A stretch of 38,679 nt of DNA from Candidatus Oceanisphaera merdipullorum (GTDB taxonomy: Bacteria > Pseudomonadota > Gammaproteobacteria > Enterobacterales > Aeromonadaceae), in assembly GCA_018883865.1 (NCBI GenBank), contig JAHLFI010000037.1, forward strand, positions 1 through 38,679, written 5' to 3'. The translations under genes were made by a program, and so were the position numbers. The notes below the pieces were generated by a model, which worked only from the letters and a program-made list of their open reading frames with translations, did not search any database and was not told the DNA's origin. Shown here in pieces: positions 7,827 through 14,469 of this stretch (the stretch's first letter is position 1; each line of letters begins with the position of its first letter).

Positions 7827-8065
7827 TCTGCCGCTTGAAGTGAGACCAGCTTGGTGCCACTCGCAACCCATTGCATACCGAGTTCTTTGAAGCCGAACTT
7901 ATCGTGGAACGCACGAGTTGGTGGATTTGGCGGCTCAATGTTGTACTCGCAAGCGATAGTGTTTATGCCCTGTAAACGTGCGAACCCAAACATGTCCGTA
8001 TACAGCTTGCTACCAATTTTGTGGCCTGAAAAATCTGTGCTAACAACAATTCGATCTACATACAA
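7820..8065 (-). pseudogene. C-terminal half of a GNAT acetyltransferase
   Basis: Only about 81 residues, starting YVDRIVVSTDFSGHKIGSKLY, which is motif A (acetyl-CoA binding) of a GNAT enzyme; motif B follows (NPPTRAFHDKFGFKELG). The pattern is like the COG3818 group. A complete enzyme would have about 80 more residues before this point. Here the frame begins at a TTG 13 bases after the stop of the monooxygenase gene, with no room for the missing half. It is therefore most likely a truncated cassette gene. An attC-like site follows its stop. Confidence 0.7.
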
Positions 8066-8078
8066 AAAACTTTTAAAG

Positions 8079-8366
8079 TTACTCGAATGAGTCCATAAGC
8101 AGATAAGTTCCCGGTGACCTTTGATGCCGATCTATCAATGGTACCAATCTCTTGAAGTGCTCGGTGTCGCAGTGCGCGTCCAAAGCGGCTCGATCAGGCC
8201 ATTCCTCTATAAATATGAAGTGCCCAAGGTCCTTCTGGTTGATAAAAAGATCATAAGATATACACCGAGATTCTTCTTTCGTCTTCTCTACAAGCTCTCG
8301 ATACAGAGGCATGACATCCTCGATGCAATCAAGCTTGATAAAATCCTGCGCAATTACTTTGAGCAT
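8079..8366 (-). CDS. Antibiotic biosynthesis monooxygenase (ABM) domain protein
   Basis: A 95-residue single-domain dimeric alpha/beta barrel protein of the ABM/YgiN type. Recognisable features are the N-terminal strand MLKVIAQDFIK, CISYDLF in the middle, FIFIEEWPDRAALDAH and HFKRLVP. Related small enzymes act on quinols or polyketide intermediates without cofactors, or serve as stress proteins; no substrate can be inferred. A consensus R''-like half site (GTTAGGC on the minus strand, 8389-8395) lies just upstream, suggesting that it is also a cassette gene. It is followed at once by the truncated GNAT gene. Confidence 0.85.
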   Translation of the reverse strand: MLKVIAQDFIKLDCIEDVMPLYRELVEKTKEESRCISYDLFINQKDLGHFIFIEEWPDRAALDAHCDTEHFKRLVPLIDRHQRSPGTYLLMDSFE

Positions 8367-8602
8367 GAACTACGTATCCTATTATTCAGCCTAACGCCAT
8401 AACTAGAATATTCAATTGATGTCGTTATTACTGCGGGCGTATCAAAGCAAATGACTGACAAAAATTCAAAGTTTGAAATTGAAATCGATTTAAACGATTA
8501 AGTACATTCTGGACAACCCCATTACTAAACTCAACAGCAAAAAGCGCCAGTATTCTTCTCCGTTCGAGTTACACCACTACACCATCGATGTAGCATTAAT
8601 TG

Positions 8603-8896
8603 TCATCCGGTAGCCGCCTGAGCGGCGACCACTCGATCAATACTCATCTTTCCTGCCATGCCATTGGGGAACGAGTCGTCTAAGGTAATAGGCGTTTCTG
8701 CGGCCAGATTAGGGTCGCCGGGTATATCCAAATTCAACTTGCGCTTTTCCCGCTTGGCTTTGCGGGAGGTGCCTTTTAATGCCTGCTCGGCATGTTCTTT
8801 ATTCACAAACGGCGTGGGCAGTTTACGATACGGCGGGCTGCCGGATTTCACTTCGTGAATGGCGCCGGTGTTTTCGTCTTGCCACTGCGCAATCAC
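8603..8896 (-). pseudogene. Late control gene D protein, C-terminal fragment (copy 1)
   Basis: About 97 codons resembling the end of P2-type late control protein D, a baseplate/tail component: IAQWQDENTGAIHEVK, the basic KGTSRKAKREKRKLNL segment, PGDPNLAAETPITLDD and KMSIDRV. The N-terminal two thirds are missing and the C-terminus is cut short (VVAAQAATG) by a roughly 10-base deletion relative to copy 2. It has no start of its own; the frame simply opens at a junction. It is a phage remnant, not a working gene. Confidence 0.65.
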
Positions 8897-8977
8897 ACCG
8901 CCGGTGGCCTTGCGGCTGGGTTAGTCTAACTCGCAGTTCACACAACAAGAACGACCCGGCTTATTGTCTGCCGGTAC

Positions 8978-9070
8978 AGATACACCACAGAAGTGGTGGT
9001 CGATATCGGCGGTGTTATGCAAATGCTCGGCGGCAAGCCACAAGGGCAAGGCCAGCAAAGCGTGCAGTAA
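8978..9070 (+). pseudogene. ssb 3' fragment, copy 1 (interrupted)
   Basis: The plus strand encodes [20 protein letters not shown], the conserved end of the SSB OB-fold, then stops after PQGQGQQSVQ. The acidic tail coding region is deleted relative to copy 2, and only a piece (APNYNEPLVM) persists in another frame just downstream. Confidence 0.65.
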
Positions 9071-9186
9071 CGACAGCAAGCGCCCAACTACAACGAACCA
9101 TTGGTGATGTAACGCTGCCAATGCATTAGAACGAAGAGTAAATGAGCTCAGTAAATGAAATAGGCGCTGCGAACAACATTGACTTG

Positions 9187-9588
9187 TTATATGCTAATTT
9201 TATGAGACTGCGCTAGAAACTTTATAGCCTTTTGAGCAGCGGGAGCACAAATCAATTGAAAGTCATTATGCACCCACTTTATCTCTTCTATTTCTGAACT
9301 TTCAGAAATAACTCCATTATATTGAGCATAGAAACACTGCATTTCAACTTTCTGACCTGAATTGAAACCATGGGCGGCTGCAACAATTGTTATAGCTGGT
9401 AAAATGGAGCTTTCATCTAAAGACACCCCAAGCTCTTCTTTTATTTCTCGAACCAATGCTACTTTAGGTTTTTCGCCCAGATCAATCTTTCCTCCAGGAA
9501 TATAAAACTTATCTTTTCCCTTTGTCCTCACACACAGTACCTTGCCGTTTTCTACATGCAGCCAAGCAACACTTCTGATCAATTCCAT
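9187..9588 (-). CDS. NUDIX hydrolase
   Basis: A 133-residue NUDIX domain protein. The NUDIX box is intact: G33, E39, R47-E48, E51-E52 and G54 (GGKIDLGEKPKVALVREIKE then ELGV). Such enzymes cleave nucleoside diphosphate-X compounds; the substrate cannot be read from the sequence. The gene overlaps the end of the LOG-family gene by 10 bases, so the two are co-translated. Its stop codon lies within ATATAACAAGTC, an attC-like R' arm, indicating that LOG and NUDIX together form one two-gene cassette. Confidence 0.93.
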   Translation of the reverse strand: MELIRSVAWLHVENGKVLCVRTKGKDKFYIPGGKIDLGEKPKVALVREIKEELGVSLDESSILPAITIVAAAHGFNSGQKVEMQCFYAQYNGVISESSEIEEIKWVHNDFQLICAPAAQKAIKFLAQSHKISI

Positions 9589-10139
9589 TTTTGTTCTGGT
9601 GCCTTATATGCGTTTATAGAAGATAGCAGCTCTACGGGATCACTCGTGTGAATAAGCATTTCAGCATACTTTGGGTTTAAAAAACCTGTTATGGACATTT
9701 GCTCGATCATTCCAAGCAGTGAGTTATAAAAACCCTCAATGTTGTAAAAAGCACATGGTTTTTTATGATGGCCAAGTTGTGCCCATGTCCATGCCTCGAA
9801 TATTTCTTCGAGAGTACCTGCACCACCTGGAAGAGCAACGAAAGCATCGGCCATTTCTGCCATGCATGCTTTCCTCTCGTGCATATCAGAAACAACCCTA
9901 AGTTCTGTTATATCTTGATGAGCTATTTCTTTATCTTTGAGATGTTGTGGAATGACGCCATAAACTTTCCCGCCATTCTCAAGGACAGAATCAGCTATAA
10001 CGCCCATCAGTCCTACCTTGCCACCACCATAGACTATATCTATTCCATTTTCGGCAAAGTATTTACCTAAAATTTTTGTGGCACGAATGAATTCAGGGTT
10101 ATTTCCTATACTTGAACCACAAAACACTGCAATTCTCAT
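9579..10139 (-). CDS. LOG family protein (TIGR00730 Rossmann fold)
   Basis: A 186-residue lysine-decarboxylase-like/LOG protein. The family signature PGGAGTLEE is at 104-112, with R89-K90 before it and GGGKVGLMG at 38-46. Characterised members hydrolyse nucleoside 5'-monophosphates (cytokinin ribotides or purine nucleotides) to base and ribose 5-phosphate. A ribosome site (AAGGAA) precedes the ATG. It is the first gene of a pair with the overlapping NUDIX gene, and a full attC-like site lies 30 bases upstream, so the pair has clean cassette boundaries. Nucleotide turnover is the shared theme of the two products. Confidence 0.9.
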   Translation of the reverse strand: MRIAVFCGSSIGNNPEFIRATKILGKYFAENGIDIVYGGGKVGLMGVIADSVLENGGKVYGVIPQHLKDKEIAHQDITELRVVSDMHERKACMAEMADAFVALPGGAGTLEEIFEAWTWAQLGHHKKPCAFYNIEGFYNSLLGMIEQMSITGFLNPKYAEMLIHTSDPVELLSSINAYKAPEQKWN

Positions 10140-10167
10140 ATTTTATTTCCTTGATGATAAACCTATA

Positions 10168-10242
10168 GCATATAACGCTCGCATTTGCGGCTAGTTTGGA
10201 GCGCAGCGGAAAACTAGTCCGACAACATGCGTTTGTTAAGCA
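10168..10242 (-). repeat. attC-like integron recombination site (best example)
   Basis: On the minus strand it begins TGCTTAACAAACGCATG and ends AATGCGAGCGTTATATGC, with inner complementary arms (GGACTAGTTTTCCGC / GCTCCAAACTAGCC). The 75-base length, the terminal AACAAACGC / GCGTTAT arms and the imperfect palindrome are those of a standard attC. It separates the LOG-NUDIX cassette from the frameshifted membrane-protein cassette. Confidence 0.8.
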
Positions 10243-10243
10243 T

Positions 10244-10670
10244 TTATGGCTGAGCCACATTGGGAGAGAAGTACTTTGTCATTGGTAATCTTGCCCAATC
10301 GTACTGGTGCTCAATATAGCCAATGCCGAAAAGTGTAAACACCAATAGAGCCGAACCCATAATTCTGAAAAAGAAGAATCTAATACCACAAGCGTTTTTT
10401 ATCGCGGTGGTAACACTTAAAAGCTAGCACCCAGAATGAAATTAATGCCAACAGAGCTACTTTGTCGTAACGCTTAAGGAGTTTTCCTGAAATTGCATCT
10501 TCAAGTTCTTTGAATGGACCGGAAAAATTAAAATTACTCGTAAGGTGACTACCTATAAAACTAATGCCGATGAAGAACACTGCGCCCATAATAATTGCCC
10601 GCTGGGTCTTCTTGGACATGGCTATCACGTACAATATTTCATAGAAATAATTTTTCAATCCAGCCTCCAT
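10244..10670 (-). pseudogene. Frameshifted small membrane protein gene (cassette)
   Basis: The first frame (from ATG 10670, stop 10380-10382) encodes about 96 residues with two hydrophobic segments: AIIMGAVFFIGISFIGSHL and ALLALISFWVLAFKCYH. Within a run of six A at about 10395-10400 the reading frame breaks. Removing one A continues the protein for about 50 more residues (NACGIRFFFFRIMGSALLVF, then EHQYDWARLP) to a TAA at 10244, two bases before the attC-like site. This natural ending argues that the intact gene was about 147 residues. I do not recognise the family. An internal ATG at 10619 is another possible start. Confidence 0.55.
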
Positions 10671-10683
10671 ATACCTACTGTCT

Positions 10684-10744
10684 TCTAACACTAAGCTAAG
10701 CAGTTGATGTTCACCCGATAAAACGGACACGTTATTGTTATGCC
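10684..10744 (-). repeat. Possible attC-like site
   Basis: Between two minus-strand genes, the minus strand reads GGCATAACAATAACG at one end and TTAGTGTTAGAAG at the other, 61 bases apart, with TAACA / TGTTA able to pair. The inner arms are weak, so this is a tentative attC. Confidence 0.4.
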
Positions 10745-11380
10745 TTATTTTAGCTGTGGTACTCCATCAATATTTTCAAGACACTTATTTATGGATGACG
10801 CTTGCTTCTCAGAAATTTTACCTTTCGCGATGATGGTCTTTCTGACTCCGACTAGAAAGTCCGTTTTTCCTACCGGTAGCTTCTCAACTGCCACATCAAT
10901 CCAAAACAAATAATTGTATATTCTTTGCAGTACTGCGCGGCTTAGGTTGTCGGGAGCTTTAGCTGCAATATTATTTATATGACGAATGTCAGATTCTGAA
11001 AGCCGTTGAGTGCTGTACTTTTCATAATATTTTTTCAATACCGAATATGAACAATTGAGTTCTTCTACAAGTTTGCATTCTCTCAACACCAAGTACTCTA
11101 TCGCTATTTTTTCTGGATCGACTTCGGATGCCCCGCCTCCCCCGCCAGGACTACCACCTTCTCGATGGTTTTTTGATAAAGTAAATTTAGTTAAGTCAGG
11201 GATTCCAGACGTTGAGCCTTCCCCTGCATTATTTTTTGCGCATGTCGGTCCTGCGTAAGATAGCTTTCCGGTCTCTAAATCTTTTAAAACATAGGCTTTA
11301 AGAGAAGTTAAATACTGCGGACAGAAATCACATTTCCGAGTGGTTTCTGTCAGATCTCGTCTAATTACTTGATATGGCAC
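10745..11380 (-). CDS. Uncharacterised cassette protein with N-terminal zinc-ribbon-like motif
   Basis: A 211-residue protein I cannot assign. I start it at GTG 11380, which has a perfect AAGGAGG site 4 bases upstream, rather than at the ATG eight codons earlier. Residues about 15-55 have CDFC and later GPTCAK, like a split treble-clef/zinc-ribbon. A glycine-rich linker (SPGGGGGASE, about 80-90) joins this to an all-helical C-terminal domain (about 95-211). The stop is followed by a possible attC R' arm. The two-part design (metal-binding head, helical body) may suit nucleic-acid or protein binding; this is inference. Confidence 0.6.
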   Translation of the reverse strand: MPYQVIRRDLTETTRKCDFCPQYLTSLKAYVLKDLETGKLSYAGPTCAKNNAGEGSTSGIPDLTKFTLSKNHREGGSPGGGGGASEVDPEKIAIEYLVLRECKLVEELNCSYSVLKKYYEKYSTQRLSESDIRHINNIAAKAPDNLSRAVLQRIYNYLFWIDVAVEKLPVGKTDFLVGVRKTIIAKGKISEKQASSINKCLENIDGVPQLK

Positions 11381-11539
11381 ATTACCTCCTTGGATGCATA
11401 ACATTTTTAATACAGAGAAGCACGTTTATGCTCATAATGAAAAATAGAATTGCAGCTTAAACGCAATCATTCTGGACAGGTTGGCTACTAAGTTCAACAG
11501 CAAAAACACCCTGCATTTCTATCCGATCGAGTAACACCA

Positions 11540-11860
11540 CTACACCGGCGATGTGGCGGTAATCGTCATCCGGTACCCACCTGAGCGGCTACCACGGGCG
11601 ACCACTCGATCAATGCTCATCTTTCCTGCCATGCCGTTGGGGAAAGAGTCATCTAGGGTAATAGGCGTTTCTGCGGCCAGATTGGGGTCACCCGGCATGT
11701 CCAAATTCAACTTGCGCTTTTCCCGCTTGGCTTTGCGGGAGGTGCCTTTTAATGCCTGCTCAGCATGCTCTTTATTCACAAACGGCGTGGGCATTTTTCG
11801 ATAAGGTGGGCTGCCGGATTTTACTTCGTGAATGGCGCCGGTGTTTTCGTCTTGCCACTG
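11540..11860 (-). pseudogene. Late control gene D protein, C-terminal fragment (copy 2)
   Basis: Same segment as copy 1 but with a fuller end: KMSIDRVV, then SGGYRMTITATSPV and stop, the usual finish of P2-like gene D proteins. A one-base deletion next to the QWQDENTG codons breaks the upstream frame, and the bulk of the gene is missing. It has no start signal. Confidence 0.65.
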
Positions 11861-11949
11861 GCAATCACTCCCCCCGTAGCCTTGCGGCTCTGCTGGTCTA
11901 ACTCGCAGTTCACACAACAAGAACGACCCGGCTTATTGTCTGCCGGTAC

Positions 11950-12186
11950 AGATACACCACAGAAGTGGTGGTCGATATCGGCGATGTTATGCAAATGCTC
12001 GGCGGCAAGCCACAAGGGCCAGGCCAGCAAGCCCCAGCTCAGGGTGGACAATATCAAGGCAACCAACAAAGTGGTCAGCAACGACCGTCAGCGCCCAACT
12101 ACAACAAACCGCCGATCGAGTATGACGACGACATACCCTTCGCCCCCATCGGCTTGCAATACCGCAACCTACCGTTAGTGATGTAA
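11950..12186 (+). pseudogene. Single-stranded DNA-binding protein, C-terminal fragment
   Basis: About 78 codons beginning [20 protein letters not shown], the last strand of the SSB OB-fold, then a glutamine/glycine-rich linker and the acidic tip DDDIPF. The tip is not terminal: it is extended by [14 protein letters not shown], a form I associate with phage or element SSBs. The first roughly 90 residues are absent, so it cannot bind DNA as an OB-fold. Directly downstream is a DUF3850 gene on the same strand, an order typical of phage early regions. Confidence 0.7.
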
Positions 12187-12227
12187 CGCTGCCAATACAT
12201 CAGAACGAAGATAAGTGAGCTAAGTAA

Positions 12228-12473
12228 ATGAAAATTCATGAATTAAAAATACAAAGCCAGCACTATAACGATGTGGTTTCAGGTATTAAGAAGGCAGAAA
12301 TCAGGAAAGATGATCGCGGTTTTAGTATTGGAGATTATCTGAAATTAAACGAAATAGGCGCTGCAGGACTGCACACTGGCGCCAGTGTGCTCGTTTTGGT
12401 TACGCATATTCTGCGTGGCGGTCCCTTTGGCCTACCAGAAAGTTACTGCGTGCTGAGTATCAGCCTGCGATAG
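12228..12473 (+). CDS. DUF3850 / ASCH-like domain protein
   Basis: An 81-residue protein with the DUF3850 pattern: N-terminal HELKIQSQHYNDVVSGIKKA, EIRKDDRGFSIGDYL, and a closing YCVLSISL strand. This small beta-barrel belongs to the ASCH/PUA-like group, thought to bind RNA or nucleotides. It starts 41 bases after the ssb fragment on the same strand, so both are likely from one phage early operon. A deleted relic of the same gene persists in repeat copy 1. The length is full for the family, so it may still be intact. Confidence 0.85.
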   Translation: MKIHELKIQSQHYNDVVSGIKKAEIRKDDRGFSIGDYLKLNEIGAAGLHTGASVLVLVTHILRGGPFGLPESYCVLSISLR

Positions 12474-12489
12474 GGCTTCGTCGAGTGCT

Positions 12490-12542
12490 TCCGCCGCAAC
12501 AAGCTAACTGTAAAAAGTACCGTTTGAACAGTTTGTTAGCTG
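12490..12542 (-). repeat. attC-like integron recombination site
   Basis: On the minus strand it begins CAGCTAACAAACTGTTCAAA and ends TTAGCTTGTTGCGGCGG. The CTAACAA arm and GTTCAA box match the left half of aadA-type attC sites. The stop codon of the upstream minus-strand gene (12536-12538) lies inside the CTAAC arm. Confidence 0.6.
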
Positions 12543-12985
12543 TATTTTTTACGTAAACTTTCCATTTCTTTAATAAGCTGAGTTTTAAACTTAGCCGTTA
12601 TATCCAAAATTTTTCTGAGCTCGTCTGGTGTACATTGTGGATCTCTAAAATCCCCTCTGCCTATTGAGAGACATTCATCTACTAAATGTTGTAAATCTTT
12701 ACTAAGAAGGTGTTGATGACTGATAAAATTTTTATAATTTTCACTGTCACTGAAATATGTAGTCAAAGTAGAAGATCCTGATACAACTACTGTATAAAGT
12801 GGACCATACAATTTTGATAGTTTCGTATGAATTAAGTTCTTACGATCTTTTCTAGATTCGCGAATTTCATGAAGAATTATATCTTTTATGATTATTGTGA
12901 TAATTGCTACAACAGCACCAATTAATGCAGGAACGATAATTTTTCCTGAGTCTGAGATAGAGAACTCTAACAATGACTGCCACAT
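12536..12985 (-). CDS. Uncharacterised cassette protein, single-pass membrane
   Basis: A 149-residue product with one N-terminal membrane segment (about residues 16-38, IIVPALIGAVVAIITIIIKD), then a largely helical, charged cytoplasmic part. A strong ribosome site (GGAGAGGAG) precedes the ATG. I do not recognise the family. The stop overlaps an attC-like site, so it is probably a cassette gene read in the minus direction. Base composition is clearly AT-richer than the core genome, as for its neighbours. Confidence 0.7.
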   Translation of the reverse strand: MWQSLLEFSISDSGKIIVPALIGAVVAIITIIIKDIILHEIRESRKDRKNLIHTKLSKLYGPLYTVVVSGSSTLTTYFSDSENYKNFISHQHLLSKDLQHLVDECLSIGRGDFRDPQCTPDELRKILDITAKFKTQLIKEMESLRKKYS

Positions 12986-13050
12986 ACTCCTCTCCTTTTT
13001 AATACAGCTAAAATTTTAATAATACGCATGCGTGCATTTACAAATCCACG

Positions 13051-13118
13051 TTTTTAAATTATCAACGTAACATCATGATTAACATTACCTTCATAGTTTA
13101 ACACCATTTGAACGCACA
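13051..13118. repeat. Diverged repeat upstream of the 13139 gene (copy A)
   Basis: This stretch aligns with 14470-14537: TTTTTAAATTA, then CAACG, TCAT, and ATAG-TTAACAC-ATTT near the end, at nearly equal spacing. Both copies are AT-rich and precede plus-strand genes of the element, so they may be related promoter or leader segments of a phage-like module. Confidence 0.5.
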
Positions 13119-13138
13119 TATTACAGTGGAGAATAATA

Positions 13139-13489
13139 ATGAACCCCGATCATATCAAACGCATTATCGAACGCATCGAGCCAGCAGATCGTGAGGCTTT
13201 AGAACAGTACTTAGCTGCTAACGAAAACCGCCACAAAACATTCCTGCAGTGCCTTGATGACAATAAAATGGTTAGCCATGAGCGGGATGCTTTGATCACG
13301 CAGAACGAACTATTCCGAACACTGCTTACCGAGCACTTTATTGAATGGGAAAAAATAGGAACCACTGGGATGAGTTTGGGTGGCATGACAATGTCGCAGC
13401 AGCCATTGATAGCGCTCCAGCAGACAGCCTTGCCGAAGCCCGTATTGCCGCCGCCGATGAAGGTCTATGCCCAATCAACTAAGAAGTAG
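13139..13489 (+). CDS. Uncharacterised plus-strand protein of the element
   Basis: A 116-residue protein with a helical, charged N-terminal half (IERIEPADREALEQYLAANE) and a methionine-, glutamine- and proline-rich tail (about 75-116). A ribosome site GTGGAG lies 10 bases before the ATG. No family is recognised. It runs opposite to the cassette genes, as do the other phage-like genes of the element, and its upstream DNA is repeated before the Xis-like gene. The stop is followed at once by TTCCGCCGCAACAAGC, which also occurs after the DUF3850 gene. Confidence 0.6.
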   Translation: MNPDHIKRIIERIEPADREALEQYLAANENRHKTFLQCLDDNKMVSHERDALITQNELFRTLLTEHFIEWEKIGTTGMSLGGMTMSQQPLIALQQTALPKPVLPPPMKVYAQSTKK

Positions 13490-13492
13490 TTC

Positions 13493-13544
13493 CGCCGCAA
13501 CAAGCCAAAAGCACTAGAGCGCGGCTTAACCGCTTGTTAGGTGG
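13493..13544 (-). repeat. attC-like integron recombination site
   Basis: On the minus strand it starts ACCTAACAAGCGGTTAAGCC, with a consensus ACCTAAC arm and the GTTAAGCC box, and ends GGCTTGTTGCGGCGG. AACAAGC and GCTTGTT form the outer stem. It follows the YjbR gene and lies between two convergent genes. Confidence 0.7.
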
Positions 13545-13561
13545 CATATTGGTGAGCGTCT

Positions 13562-13924
13562 TCAATCATGTATGGTGAGTTGATGACTGTCATCAATCAG
13601 CTCATAAATTTCTTTTTCTGGGACCGTGTTATCCAGAAGAACCGTCAGCCAATGCTCTTTGTTCATGTGGTACGCAGGCAGAAAGCCTTTTTTCATGCGT
13701 AAAGAGCCTACGAGTTCTGGCCTACATTTTACGTTGAGCACGTCAACCTCGCCGTCTCCTTTGAGACCGAGTTTATCTCTTGGAACGTTCATTAAGAGGG
13801 CAAACCACTTGCCTGCCCCTTGATGCCGCAACACCGCGTAATTTGGAAACTTTGCCCACGGAAAATCAGGTTTTACTTGATATTTATTATCTGCATATTT
13901 GATGACTGCCGTTTTTAGGCTCAT
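13562..13924 (-). CDS. MmcQ/YjbR family DNA-binding protein
   Basis: A 120-residue protein of the MmcQ/YjbR group (double-wing fold). Features are DFPWAKFPNYAVLRHQGAGKWFALLM near the N-terminus, DVLNVKCRPELVGSLR in the middle and KEHWLTVLLD towards the end. The start at 13924 is preceded by AAGGAGA; an upstream in-frame start would add 11 atypical residues. The family is described as putative DNA-binding but has no settled role, and is common in integron cassettes. attC-like sites lie on both sides, so this is a well-bounded cassette. Confidence 0.88.
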   Translation of the reverse strand: MSLKTAVIKYADNKYQVKPDFPWAKFPNYAVLRHQGAGKWFALLMNVPRDKLGLKGDGEVDVLNVKCRPELVGSLRMKKGFLPAYHMNKEHWLTVLLDNTVPEKEIYELIDDSHQLTIHD

Positions 13925-13976
13925 ATCCGTTCTCCTTGGAGTAAAGATCAATCGCAAGAGCGGGTCATTGTGGGCG

Positions 13977-14023
13977 ACTCCTAACGCTGGAGTTAAGCCG
14001 CATTGCGGAGCAGCGTTAGCTTG
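13977..14023 (-). repeat. attC-like integron recombination site
   Basis: On the minus strand: AGCTAACGCTGCTCCG, a short loop, then GCGGCTTAACTCCAGCGTTAG. The CTAACGCTG / CAGCGTTAG outer arms pair perfectly, and GCGGCTTAACTC matches the right half of the aadA1 attC. It is a compact but canonical site between two cassette genes. Confidence 0.8.
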
Positions 14024-14032
14024 AATGAATTG

Positions 14033-14449
14033 CTAGACCGCACCACAGCGAAGTGCCTCAAGATCTTTAAGAAATCGCTCCTTGTCACGTGGTGAGATCA
14101 TAAGCATATTGCTGCGGCCGTAGTCAATCCGGAGTCGGTCCAGAGACAAGGCTGGACTAGACAAAGGATCTTTTGTCGGAGTGATGTTGGTGATTTCAAC
14201 GACTGGAATCCGCCATTTGAACGGGCCGCTCTGCACAAGCAAAAGCTTGGAATCAAGCGTGTAGCGAGTTCCGACCAATAGCCACAGCGGTAAACCGATA
14301 CCAAGACTGACAACTATGAGAATAACCCACCAAGTGGCGGACGACCCCGAACTCAGGACTGTGACACTTACATAAATACACAGCACTATTGCAGAAATAA
14401 GAACTGCAATAAGCAATGAATCAATCTTCGATTTGTAAACAGTTGCCAT
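14033..14449 (-). CDS. PH-domain-containing membrane protein (cassette)
   Basis: A 138-residue protein with two membrane helices (about residues 12-33 and 40-60) followed by a small domain with the pattern of bacterial PH domains: TRYTLDSKLLLVQSGPFKWR, IPVVEITNITP, and a final DKERFLKDLEAL helix. Such proteins are widespread and uncharacterised. The stop lies 12 bases before a canonical attC-like site, so it is a cassette gene in the minus orientation. Its upstream region borders the phage-like right end of the element. Confidence 0.75.
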   Translation of the reverse strand: MATVYKSKIDSLLIAVLISAIVLCIYVSVTVLSSGSSATWWVILIVVSLGIGLPLWLLVGTRYTLDSKLLLVQSGPFKWRIPVVEITNITPTKDPLSSPALSLDRLRIDYGRSNMLMISPRDKERFLKDLEALRCGAV

Positions 14450-14469
14450 AGTATTTCCTAGCGGTTTAA

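Larger units (their letters stand above)
8490..9170. repeat. Prophage-scrap repeat, copy 1 (shortened)
   Basis: This stretch is a diverged direct copy of 11452-12364. It holds the C-terminal part of a gene D-like frame (minus) followed by the C-terminal part of an ssb frame (plus). Relative to copy 2 it has lost about 50 bases inside the ssb tail and nearly all of the DUF3850 gene. After GTAAATGAAA it jumps to TAGGCGCTGC, which in copy 2 lies about 125 bases further on, next to another GAAA. It then joins the attC-like site of the NUDIX cassette. Confidence 0.75.
11452..12364. repeat. Prophage-scrap repeat, copy 2 (longer)
   Basis: The fuller copy of the repeat seen at 8490-9170. It contains a gene D C-terminal fragment (minus), a junction with a cysteine-rich frame, an ssb C-terminal fragment (plus) and the first half of a DUF3850 gene, all in the same arrangement. 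The two copies are direct and about 3 kb apart, flanking the NUDIX/LOG and zinc-ribbon cassettes. The same chimeric joint in both shows that the fusion came before the duplication. Confidence 0.75.

Noticed and set aside
8437-8501. Short plus-strand frame ending DKNSKFEIEIDLND
   Set aside because: Looks like the tail of a protein but is only about 21 codons long with no start; could be chance.
8779-9129. 116-codon plus-strand open frame over repeat copy 1
   Set aside because: Antisense to the gene D fragment with arginine-rich, non-natural composition.
11821-12081. Minus-strand cysteine-rich frame ([18 protein letters not shown]) across the ssb/gene D joint, resembling a TraR/DksA zinc finger
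   Set aside because: Only one clear C-x2-C pair, and most of the frame is antisense to the well-supported ssb fragment; possible junction scrap but not a supportable gene.
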